Both the position numbers and the translations under genes were made by a program. From Oxalobacteraceae bacterium (GTDB lineage: Bacteria > Pseudomonadota > Gammaproteobacteria > Burkholderiales > Burkholderiaceae_D), in contig DPRS01000047.1 of assembly GCA_003537575.1 (NCBI GenBank), positions 206,553 through 214,158 of the forward strand: a stretch of DNA of 7,606 nucleotides. Direction: 5' to 3'. Below, piece by piece: positions 1 through 5,066 of this stretch; the first letter of the stretch is position 1; every line of letters begins with the position of its first letter. The notes below the pieces were generated by a model that did no database searches, was not told where the DNA came from, and saw nothing but the letters and a program-made list of their open reading frames with translations.

Positions 1-945
1 GCCGCCGTCGCGCTGCGGGATGTTATTGGTGAAACACAGCACCTGCTCGTTGTAGGCATCGTTCCATTGCATCGACACGTCCACCGAAATCAGGGTGCCC
101 TGGTCGGACATTTTTTCGCCGGTGGCCTGGAACACGGTCGGGTGCAACACGCTCTTGGCCTTGTTGATGTATTCGACGAAGCCGCGGGTGCCGCCTTCGA
201 AGGCGAAGCTTTCTTCCTTGCCGGTGCGCTGGTCGGTCAGCCTGATGTGCACGCCGTTGTTGAGGAAGGACAGTTCGCGGATGCGCTTGGCCAGGATGTC
301 GTAGTGGAATTCGACATTGTTGAAGATTTCTTCGTCGGCCCAGAAGTGCACTTCGGTGCCGCGCTTGTCGGTCTCGCCGATGACCTTGATGGGCGAGACT
401 TGCACGCCGTCCTGCACTTCCAGCTCGCGGTTCTGCACCGCGCCCCTGGCGAATTCCATGGCGTGGGTCTTGCCGTCGCGGCGGATGGTGAGCTTCAGCA
501 TCTTCGACAGGGCGTTGACGCAAGATACGCCGACGCCGTGCAGGCCGCCCGAGACTTTATAGGAATTCTGGTCGAACTTGCCGCCGGCGTGCAGCTCGGT
601 CATGACGATTTCGGCTGCCGAACGCTTCGGTTCATGCTTGTCATCCCACTTGATGCCGGTCGGGATACCGCGGCCGTTATCCGTGACGGAGATCGAGTTG
701 TCGGCGTGGATGGTGACGTGGATTTCCGAGCAGTGGCCGGCCAGCGCTTCGTCGATCGAGTTGTCCAGCACTTCAAAAACCAGGTGATGCAGGCCGGTGC
801 CGTCGGAGGTGTCGCCGATGTACATGCCCGGCCGCTTCCTCACGGCTTCCAGGCCTTCGAGGATCTGGATCGAGGATGCGCCATACTGCTGGGATTGCTG
901 CGGCTCGCGCGGGGTTTCCGGGGTTTCTTGCGGTAGTGCGGACAT
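1..945 (-). CDS. gyrB: DNA gyrase subunit B, N-terminal part (runs off the left edge)
   Basis: The open frame of 315 codons gives the ATPase subunit of DNA gyrase, which with GyrA forms the A2B2 enzyme that introduces negative supercoils ahead of the fork. The GHKL ATPase fold is complete: EVLDN at residues 58-62 (catalytic Glu58, Mg-binding Asn62, matching E. coli E42 and N46), DNGRGIP at 89-95 (adenine-contacting Asp89) and the lid motif GGLHGVG at 133-139. The frame then enters the transducer domain and stops at the window edge just after NNIPQRDGG; the TOPRIM domain and C-terminus are missing (the family is usually about 800 aa). The start is ATG, with AAAGGCAG just upstream and an in-frame TAA closing the frame beyond it. 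The N-terminus is 16 residues longer than in E. coli and rich in Gln/Pro/Glu. An insertion near residues 98-108 looks betaproteobacterial (inference). It is the third gene of the dnaA-dnaN-gyrB series but is separated from dnaN by a terminator. Confidence 0.98.
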   Translation of the reverse strand, partial: MSALPQETPETPREPQQSQQYGASSIQILEGLEAVRKRPGMYIGDTSDGTGLHHLVFEVLDNSIDEALAGHCSEIHVTIHADNSISVTDNGRGIPTGIKWDDKHEPKRSAAEIVMTELHAGGKFDQNSYKVSGGLHGVGVSCVNALSKMLKLTIRRDGKTHAMEFARGAVQNRELEVQDGVQVSPIKVIGETDKRGTEVHFWADEEIFNNVEFHYDILAKRIRELSFLNNGVHIRLTDQRTGKEESFAFEGGTRGFVEYINKAKSVLHPTVFQATGEKMSDQGTLISVDVSMQWNDAYNEQVLCFTNNIPQRDGG

Positions 946-999
946 TGGCTGCCTTTACATGAACTGAGCAAAAACTTGCTACTAAAGAACGAAATACTG

Positions 1000-1049
1000 C
1001 TTTTAAAAAGTGGCAAAGGGGCGTGCTGACCTTCCGCACCCCCCTTTGC
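1000..1049 (-). terminator. Intrinsic terminator between dnaN and gyrB
   Basis: On the minus strand a hairpin begins 19 nt after the dnaN stop codon. Its arms are 1036-1049 and 1013-1026, 14 bp long with one C/C mismatch (1022/1040), and the loop is 9 nt. The stem is followed after three bases by TTTTT, read leftwards at 1005-1009. This is a canonical rho-independent terminator shape for transcripts leaving dnaN. It implies that gyrB has its own promoter or depends on read-through. No convincing -35/-10 pair is visible in the roughly 55 bases between the T-run and the gyrB start. Confidence 0.8.
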
Positions 1050-1068
1050 TGCTTTACTTGCTACCGAA

Positions 1069-2175
1069 TCAAATGCGCATCGGCATGACGACATACTTGA
1101 AGTCGGCGTTGTCGGGAATCGTCACCAGCGCCGACGAATTGGCGTCGCCGAGAGCGATGTTGACGTTGTCGCACTTCAGGTTGTTCAGCACGTCCAGCAG
1201 ATACGTGACGTTAAAACCGATGTCGATGCTGTCGCCGCCGTAGTCGATTTCGATTTCCTCGACGGCTTCTTCCTGGTCGGCATTGGTGGAACTGATCTTC
1301 ATGCTGCCGGGCGCGACGATGCAGCGCACGCCCTTGAATTTATCCGAGGTCATGATCGCGGCGCGCTGCAGCGATTGCAGGAGCGTCACGCGGTCGATGG
1401 TGAAATTGTTCTTGTAGCCCTTCGGGATCACCCGGGTGTAATCCGGGAACTTGCCTTCGACCAGTTTCGAGATCAGTTCGATGTCGGCAAACGTCAGCTT
1501 GACCTGGTTATTGGCGATTTGCAGTTCGACCGGGTTGTCTAGGTCTTCCAGCAGGCGCTGCAGTTCCAGGATGGTCTTCCTGGGAATGATCACTTCATGG
1601 CGCGGGAATTCCTGGTCGGTTTCGACCTGGCAGAAAGCCAGGCGGTGACCGTCGGTGGCGACCGCGATGACGTTCTTGCCGTCGACAACCAGCAAGAGGC
1701 CGTTGAGGTAATAGCGGATATCCTGCTGCGCCATCGAGAAGTGCACCATGTTGAACAGGTGCTTCAGGGTTTTTTGCGGCAGCGTGACCTTGGCGTTGTA
1801 CTGCTCGGCTTCGGCCACGGTCGGGAATTCCTCGGCGGCGAGCGTCTGCAGGGCGAAGCGCGATTTGCCGCTTTGTACCGTCATGCGCTTGTTGGCCAAC
1901 GCTAGCGAGACATCGGTCGAATCCGGCAGGGCGCGCAGGATGTCGAGCAGCTTGCGCGCGGCAACGGTGATGGCGACCGATTCACCGCCGCTGCCGACAT
2001 CGGCGTGCGTGGTGATCTGCACTTCGATATCGGTCGACAGGAAAGAGACGCGCTCGCCATCCTTGCGAATGAGGATATTGGCCAGAATCGGCAAGGTGTG
2101 CCGACGCTCGACAATACCGCTCACTATCTGCAGTGGCCGGAGAAGCGTGTCTCGGGTGGTTTTGACCAATTGCAT
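1069..2175 (-). CDS. dnaN: DNA polymerase III beta subunit (sliding clamp)
   Basis: The 368-aa product forms the dimeric ring that tethers DNA polymerase III to DNA and also serves polymerases and mismatch repair proteins through a peptide-binding cleft. The length is normal for the family (366 aa in E. coli), and the three clamp domains should cover about residues 1-120, 121-245 and 246-368. Recognisable family blocks are the N-terminal RRHTLPILANIL, the domain II segment DIRYYLNGLLL followed by ATDGHRLA, and the C-terminal VVMPMRI, whose end lines the cleft that binds partner proteins. The start is ATG with AGGGA about 7 nt upstream, and an upstream extension is not needed. It lies downstream of dnaA on the same strand after a 265-bp spacer with its own candidate promoter and a possible leader ORF. 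A strong terminator follows it. Nothing in the protein looks broken. Confidence 0.99.
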   Translation of the reverse strand: MQLVKTTRDTLLRPLQIVSGIVERRHTLPILANILIRKDGERVSFLSTDIEVQITTHADVGSGGESVAITVAARKLLDILRALPDSTDVSLALANKRMTVQSGKSRFALQTLAAEEFPTVAEAEQYNAKVTLPQKTLKHLFNMVHFSMAQQDIRYYLNGLLLVVDGKNVIAVATDGHRLAFCQVETDQEFPRHEVIIPRKTILELQRLLEDLDNPVELQIANNQVKLTFADIELISKLVEGKFPDYTRVIPKGYKNNFTIDRVTLLQSLQRAAIMTSDKFKGVRCIVAPGSMKISSTNADQEEAVEEIEIDYGGDSIDIGFNVTYLLDVLNNLKCDNVNIALGDANSSALVTIPDNADFKYVVMPMRI

Positions 2176-2214
2176 AGTTATATCCCTGATAGTGATTAAT
2201 AACGTGAAGCTCGC

Positions 2215-2265
2215 TTATGCGCTTGCAACTGCTGGCAATCGCATGGAAAACAGTAGAGCGGACAT
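2215..2265 (-). CDS. Possible 16-aa leader ORF upstream of dnaN
   Basis: An ATG at 2265 opens a 16-codon frame, MSALLFSMRLPAVASA, ending in TAA 39 nt before the dnaN start. The purine block GGAGGAGG (2274-2281) lies 8 nt ahead of this ATG, the strongest Shine-Dalgarno match in the spacer and better than that of dnaN itself. A second in-frame ATG at 2283 would give 22 residues but has no such ribosome site. The peptide is hydrophobic and matches nothing I recognise. It could be a translated leader that couples ribosomes to dnaN, or a chance frame; conservation in relatives is unknown. Confidence 0.25.
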   Translation of the reverse strand: MSALLFSMRLPAVASA

Positions 2266-2287
2266 CCGCCGTACCTCCTCCATGTTT

Positions 2288-2316
2288 ATTAAAAGACAAC
2301 AGTCAGAAGCGCACAA
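2288..2316 (-). promoter_or_regulatory. Candidate sigma70-type promoter for dnaN
   Basis: On the minus strand TTGTGC (2311-2316) and TTTAAT (2288-2293) are separated by 17 bp. The -10 matches TATAAT at 5 of 6 positions, the -35 matches TTGACA at only 3 of 6. Transcription would start near 2281, giving a leader of about 105 nt that includes the possible small ORF. The weak -35 keeps confidence low, and dnaN may also be read from the dnaA promoter. Confidence 0.35.
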
Positions 2317-2405
2317 TTAATAAGTATCAATTTTGACCAAAAAACCCCGGTCTGACCACTCTTAATTTACAAGCACCCCACTGGCATGTCGGGCGCCATG
2401 GAAAC

Positions 2406-2414
2406 TTATCCACA
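2406..2414 (+). promoter_or_regulatory. DnaA box, downstream of dnaA
   Basis: The 9-mer TTATCCACA is a perfect match to the DnaA-binding consensus TTATNCACA. It lies 27 bp beyond the dnaA stop codon, in the same orientation as the box upstream of dnaA. Only these two perfect copies were seen in the window, one on each side of dnaA. Confidence 0.75.
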
Positions 2415-2440
2415 GGCCGCCAGGCAGCGGTGTTGGCTTG

Positions 2441-3829
2441 CTACCCTTTAAGAGTTTGCTCAAGAACATGAAGTTCATGATTGACTTCAGGGTTCTTGGC
2501 GCGGTCGCCGGCAATCTTGCGCACCGCATGCAAGACCGTAGTATGGTCGCGTCCACCGAACAATTCGCCGATTTCCGGCAAACTCTTTTGGGTTAATTCC
2601 TTGGCAAGGTACATGGCGATCTGGCGCGGCCGGGCGATATTGGCCGGGCGCTTTTTCGAATACATGTCGGCGACCTTGATGTTGAAGAAGTCAGCCACCG
2701 TCTTTTGGATGTTTTCCACCGAAATCTGGCGGTTTTGCACGGTCAGCAAGTCTTTCAGCGCTTCCTTGACCACGTCGATGGTGATGTCCTTGCCGTGGAA
2801 ACGCGAGTAGGCCAGGATCTTGCGCAGCGCGCCTTCCAGCTCGCGCACGTTGGAACGCAGGTGCTTGGCGACGAAAAAGGCAACGTCGTCCGATAGCGCC
2901 GTGCCTTCCTGGACGGCTTTTTTCAGCAAGATCGCCACCCGCATTTCCAGCTCGGGCGGTTCGATCGCCACCGTCAGGCCCGAGTCGAAACGGGAAATCA
3001 GGCGGTCGTCCATGCCGGTGATTTCCTTCGGATAGGTATCGCTGGTGATGATAATTTGTTTCTTTGCTGCAATCAGCGCTTCAAAGGCATAGAAGAATTC
3101 TTCCTGCGTGCGGCTCTTGCCGGCAAAGAATTGAATATCGTCGATCAGCAGCAGGTCGAGCGAGTGGTAATAGCGTTTGAAGTCGTCGAAACCCTTGCGT
3201 TGGTAAGCGGTCACTACGTCGCGAACGTATTGTTCTGCGTGGATGTAGCGGATACGCGCGTTGGGATTGTCGACCAGCAACTGGTTGCCGATGGCATGGA
3301 TCAGGTGGGTTTTGCCGAGGCCGACGCCGCCGTACAGGAACAGCGGGTTGTACGAGGTGCCGGGATTGTTGGCGACCTGGATGGCGGCGGCGCGCGCCAG
3401 CTGGTTGGCTTTACCGGTAACGAAACTGTCGAAGGTCAGGTCGGGGTTGATGCGGCTTTGCTCGCGCCGCGGCGTCACTACCTCGACCGGGATATCCTGG
3501 AAGGCTGGCGGCACCGAGGCGTGCGCGGGGCCATTGGCCTGGGCCGGAGCTGGCATGCTGGCAGGGGCAGGCTTTTTGGCGGCATTCAGGCGCGGGTCGA
3601 GCACGAACTGGACTTCGACCGGGCCATCCCAGTGCTGGCTGGCCAGCGCATGGATGCGGTTGGCGAACTGGGTCTTGACCCAGTCCAGCTTGAAGCGATT
3701 GGGTGCAGCGATGCGCAGCAAGCCTTCCTCGAAATCCAGGGGGGCGAGGGGCTTAATCCAGGCATTGAATTGTTGCGGAGTCAGTTCCTGCTCCAGCTGG
3801 GCGGAACATGCCTGCCAAAAATTTTCCAT
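2441..3829 (-). CDS. dnaA: Chromosomal replication initiator protein DnaA
   Basis: The 462-aa product is the AAA+ ATPase that binds DnaA boxes, melts oriC and loads the DnaB helicase. Four domains are visible. Domain I is residues 1-85 (FWQACSAQLEQELTPQQFNAWI, helicase/partner contact). Domain II is a Pro/Ala-rich linker at about 86-125. Domain III is the AAA+ core, with Walker A GGVGLGKTH at 167-175, Walker B LLLIDD at 226-231 and the arginine-finger segment SRF with Arg280. Domain IV is the DNA-binding helix-turn-helix with the signature GGRDHTTVLHAVRKI at 425-439. All key residues are intact and the length is normal. The start ATG is fixed by an in-frame TAA two codons upstream. The ribosome site is poor: no GGAG-like match lies at normal spacing, which suggests modest translation. 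It diverges from rpmH. A DnaA box overlaps its predicted promoter, which points to autoregulation. Confidence 0.99.
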   Translation of the reverse strand: MENFWQACSAQLEQELTPQQFNAWIKPLAPLDFEEGLLRIAAPNRFKLDWVKTQFANRIHALASQHWDGPVEVQFVLDPRLNAAKKPAPASMPAPAQANGPAHASVPPAFQDIPVEVVTPRREQSRINPDLTFDSFVTGKANQLARAAAIQVANNPGTSYNPLFLYGGVGLGKTHLIHAIGNQLLVDNPNARIRYIHAEQYVRDVVTAYQRKGFDDFKRYYHSLDLLLIDDIQFFAGKSRTQEEFFYAFEALIAAKKQIIITSDTYPKEITGMDDRLISRFDSGLTVAIEPPELEMRVAILLKKAVQEGTALSDDVAFFVAKHLRSNVRELEGALRKILAYSRFHGKDITIDVVKEALKDLLTVQNRQISVENIQKTVADFFNIKVADMYSKKRPANIARPRQIAMYLAKELTQKSLPEIGELFGGRDHTTVLHAVRKIAGDRAKNPEVNHELHVLEQTLKG

Positions 3830-3949
3830 GTATTACTTGAATGTCCAGATTAAGGAAGCGCGTTGCTGCATCGTCGGCCGTCCCATAGTGCACTGTTGAT
3901 GGGGCCTGGTTTGCGCAGGAGGGTGCCGGGGCGGCCGGAATTTCCCTCT

Positions 3950-3978
3950 ATTTTACCCTTCCTGGCCGAAGTTATCCA
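3950..3978 (-). promoter_or_regulatory. Predicted dnaA promoter
   Basis: On the minus strand TGGATA (3973-3978, 4 of 6 to TTGACA) and TAAAAT (3950-3955, 5 of 6 to TATAAT) are spaced by 17 bp. The start would fall near 3943, leaving a leader of about 113 nt. The -35 element lies entirely within a perfect DnaA box, so DnaA binding would compete with RNA polymerase. The promoter is predicted from sequence only. Confidence 0.5.
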
Positions 3979-3980
3979 CA
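3972..3980 (+). promoter_or_regulatory. DnaA box overlapping the dnaA promoter
   Basis: TTATCCACA is a perfect consensus 9-mer. It covers the predicted -35 element of dnaA on the opposite strand and lies about 64 bp from the -35 of rpmH. DnaA repression of its own gene through a promoter box is established in E. coli; its operation here is inferred from the overlap. Confidence 0.8.
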
Positions 3981-4043
3981 GGCAGGTCGTCAATATCTGT
4001 GGCAGGGCGTTATCATTTGATCCGCCAAATACACGCTAAGTGA

Positions 4044-4073
4044 TTGACAGACAAGCGGAAAATGCTGTCTAAT
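4044..4073 (+). promoter_or_regulatory. Promoter of the rpmH-rnpA-yidD-yidC operon
   Basis: A perfect -35 TTGACA (4044-4049) is followed after 18 bp by TCTAAT (4068-4073, 5 of 6 to the -10 consensus). This is the best sigma70-type promoter seen in the window, as expected for a ribosomal protein gene. Initiation near 4080 would leave an unusually long leader of about 150 nt before rpmH. Confidence 0.7.
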
Positions 4074-4093
4074 TCTGGGTTCGCCGCCCGTTG

Positions 4094-4102
4094 TGTCGAT
4101 AA
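4094..4102 (-). promoter_or_regulatory. Degenerate DnaA box in the rpmH leader
   Basis: Read on the minus strand the 9-mer is TTATCGACA, one mismatch from TTATNCACA (C to G at position 6). It lies just downstream of the predicted rpmH start point. Single-mismatch boxes can act as weak DnaA sites, but such a match can also arise by chance, so this is a low-confidence site. Confidence 0.3.
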
Positions 4103-4228
4103 TACGATGCGCAGTCGTGGCTTTTGTGCGGTTTTCGCGACAGCCGAGCGTTGCTGTGGTATGCGCCACGAACCGAGAACAAGACACTGGCGTTCCCACT
4201 TACTTTTTAGCAGATTAGCGAGATAACA

Positions 4229-4363
4229 ATGAAACGTACTTTCCAGCCTTCCGTCGTCCGTCGCAAGCGCACCCACGGTTTCCGCGTACGCATGGCTACC
4301 CGCAATGGCCGCGCCGTCCTGAACGCTCGTCGCGCCAAGGGCCGCAAGCGTCTGGGTGTCTAA
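4229..4363 (+). CDS. rpmH: 50S ribosomal protein L34
   Basis: A 44-codon frame beginning MKRTFQPSVVRRKRTHGF and ending AKGRKRLGV is a complete L34, a small, very basic protein that binds 23S rRNA in the large ribosomal subunit. The length and sequence follow the bacterial family closely, and about a third of residues are Arg or Lys. The start ATG has only a modest GAGA purine stretch upstream. It is the first gene of the operon, 21 bp ahead of rnpA, as in most bacteria. Its leader is long (about 150 nt) and can fold, so post-transcriptional control is possible but unproven. The identification itself is secure. Confidence 0.98.
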   Translation: MKRTFQPSVVRRKRTHGFRVRMATRNGRAVLNARRAKGRKRLGV

Positions 4364-4384
4364 GCCACACCGAGCCTTCCCTGC

Positions 4385-4771
4385 GTGAACCGCGACCGTT
4401 CGCAGGATTTCGCCCGCGATCGGCGCATCGTTAAAACGGATGAATTTTCATCCGTTTTTCGTTTGCGGCCGGTGCAACGCAGCGCGCATTTCGTACTCTA
4501 TACCCGCATCAACCGCTTGCCGCATGCCCGTCTGGGCGTGGTTGCCGCCAAGCGGCTGGCGCCGCGCGCCGTCACCCGCAATGCGATCAAGCGCGTCACC
4601 CGCGAGCTGTTCCGCCAGACGACGCTGCCGCCGCTGGATTGCATCGTGCGGCTGGCCAAGCCGGTCAACACCAAGAGCGGACCGGCCAGCACGGCAGCCC
4701 TGAAGGCAGCCATGCGCCAGGAGTTGCTGCAATTGTTCCAGTCGCAAATGCCGCCGGAGGCCTCGTCATGA
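4385..4771 (+). CDS. rnpA: Ribonuclease P protein component
   Basis: The 128-aa basic protein is the cofactor of the RNase P ribozyme, which removes 5' leaders from tRNA precursors. The family signature RNAIKRVTRELFR is at residues 66-78, preceded by the RLGVVAAKR strand, and the N-terminal FARDRRIVKTDEFSSVF aligns with the E. coli FPREL...FTFVF region. The start is GTG: the in-frame codon run back to the rpmH TAA contains no ATG, and the alignment needs the N-terminal residues. No clear Shine-Dalgarno sequence precedes it; being 21 bp after rpmH and in the same frame, it may rely on ribosomes leaving rpmH. A perfect inverted repeat with a T-run covers codons 17-25 and may limit transcription into the rest of the operon. 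The stop codon overlaps the yidD start (ATGA). The C-terminal tail after about residue 115 is not conserved as far as I can tell. Confidence 0.96.
   Translation: MNRDRSQDFARDRRIVKTDEFSSVFRLRPVQRSAHFVLYTRINRLPHARLGVVAAKRLAPRAVTRNAIKRVTRELFRQTTLPPLDCIVRLAKPVNTKSGPASTAALKAAMRQELLQLFQSQMPPEASS
4433..4459 (+). terminator. Terminator-like inverted repeat inside rnpA
   Basis: The arms AAAACGGATGAA (4433-4444) and TTCATCCGTTTT (4447-4458) are perfect reverse complements of 12 bp separated by TT, and the right arm ends in five T (4455-4459). As RNA it gives an ACGGATG/CATCCGT stem with a short loop and a U-run, the shape of an intrinsic terminator, roughly symmetric so it could act on both strands. 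It encodes residues 17-25 of RnpA, so it would act as an attenuator within a gene. Function is inferred from shape alone; the stem is short and its GC content moderate. Confidence 0.5.
4756..4760 (+). promoter_or_regulatory. Strong ribosome binding site of yidD
   Basis: GGAGG lies 7 nt before the ATG at 4768, inside the end of rnpA. It decides the yidD start over upstream in-frame GTG codons, the first of them at 4639, and is the best-placed Shine-Dalgarno match of the plus-strand genes. Confidence 0.85.
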
Positions 4772-5025
4772 AAACCGTGCTGATCCTGCTGGTGCGCGCC
4801 TATCAGGTGTGCCTCAGCCCCTTCCTGGGACAGAACTGCCGCTTCTATCCGAGCTGTTCGCATTACGCCGTGGAAGCTATCGGCCGGCATGGCGCGCTGA
4901 AAGGCGGTATGCTTGCGGCGCGCCGCCTGTGCAAATGCCATCCGTGGCATCCGGGCGGCGTCGATCCGGTGCCGGACAGCCCGCAGGACAAGCCGCCATC
5001 GGCTCACGCCTGTCGTCATCACTGA
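4768..5025 (+). CDS. yidD: Membrane protein insertion efficiency factor YidD
   Basis: The 85-aa product belongs to the YidD family (formerly DUF37 / 'haemolytic' domain), small inner-membrane-associated proteins that assist insertion of membrane proteins by YidC and Sec. The signature is clear: an amphipathic N-terminus (MKTVLILLVRAYQVCLSP), then CRFYPSCSHYA at 24-34 with family cysteines at 24 and 30, HGALKGGMLAARRLCKCHPW at 41-60, and GGVDPVP at 63-69. The frame stays open further upstream, but the ATG at 4768 has GGAGG at ideal spacing and matches the family N-terminus. It overlaps the rnpA stop by ATGA, implying translational coupling. yidC follows after 41 bp, the usual arrangement. The C-terminal tail after about residue 70 is short, His-rich and probably variable. 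Confidence 0.95.
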   Translation: MKTVLILLVRAYQVCLSPFLGQNCRFYPSCSHYAVEAIGRHGALKGGMLAARRLCKCHPWHPGGVDPVPDSPQDKPPSAHACRHH

Positions 5026-5066
5026 ATCCTGTAAATTAACCCATCCACCAAGCGACCAATAAAGCC

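Larger units (their letters stand above)
2176..2440. other. dnaA-dnaN spacer with AT-rich island and DnaA box; candidate part of oriC
   Basis: This 265-bp spacer has no long gene. Bases 2281-2370 are about 66% A+T (59 of 90), with 2311-2340 at 22 of 30, in a window otherwise G/C rich. A perfect DnaA box lies 36 bases beyond the AT-rich stretch. ATTAATAA occurs twice (2195-2202 and 2316-2323), and TTTTG-AC-CAAAA forms a small dyad at 2331-2342. An AT-rich unwinding element beside a DnaA box fits an origin half, but only one good box is present, fewer than usual. The spacer also holds a dnaN promoter candidate. Assignment as origin is inference. Confidence 0.4.
3830..4228. other. dnaA-rpmH divergent spacer; candidate oriC / regulatory region
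   Basis: No protein gene is supported in these 399 bases. The spacer holds the predicted dnaA promoter with an overlapping DnaA box, the rpmH promoter, a degenerate DnaA-like 9-mer and the long rpmH leader. It is the point where the minus-strand dnaA-dnaN-gyrB arm and the plus-strand rpmH-to-mnmE arm diverge, as expected around an origin. It is less AT-rich than the dnaA-dnaN spacer, and only one perfect DnaA box is present, so whether unwinding occurs here or on the far side of dnaA cannot be settled by eye. Confidence 0.5.

Noticed and set aside
67..936. A 289-codon plus-strand open frame opposite gyrB
   Set aside because: The minus-strand gyrB frame is continuous with all GHKL motifs, and the opposite frame is a codon-bias artefact without recognisable features.
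2160..2340. TTTTGACCAA present twice (2160-2169 and 2331-2340)
   Set aside because: One copy is within the dnaN start codons and the other in the spacer. Two copies of a 10-mer with no further pattern are not evidence of a regulatory repeat.
2333..2358. Possible dnaA terminator on the minus strand (GGTCAGACC followed by GGGGTTTTTT)
   Set aside because: The stem would be only 3 bp and is separated from the T-run. This is too weak to call a terminator.
2417..2430. Small GC hairpin (CCGC...GCGG) just after the dnaA stop
   Set aside because: It is a four-base stem with no T-run on the dnaA transcript side.
3056..3853. A 265-codon plus-strand open frame opposite dnaA
   Set aside because: It is the shadow of the conserved DnaA AAA+ region. 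It has no family resemblance and no ribosome site.
4044..4226. A 60-codon plus-strand open frame ahead of rpmH
   Set aside because: It begins inside the predicted -35 element and so upstream of the likely transcript start. It has no Shine-Dalgarno sequence, and its composition is not protein-like.
4639..4767. N-terminal extension of yidD from an upstream GTG
   Set aside because: The extension overlaps rnpA in another frame and matches nothing, while the ATG at 4768 has an ideal GGAGG and gives the family's normal N-terminus.
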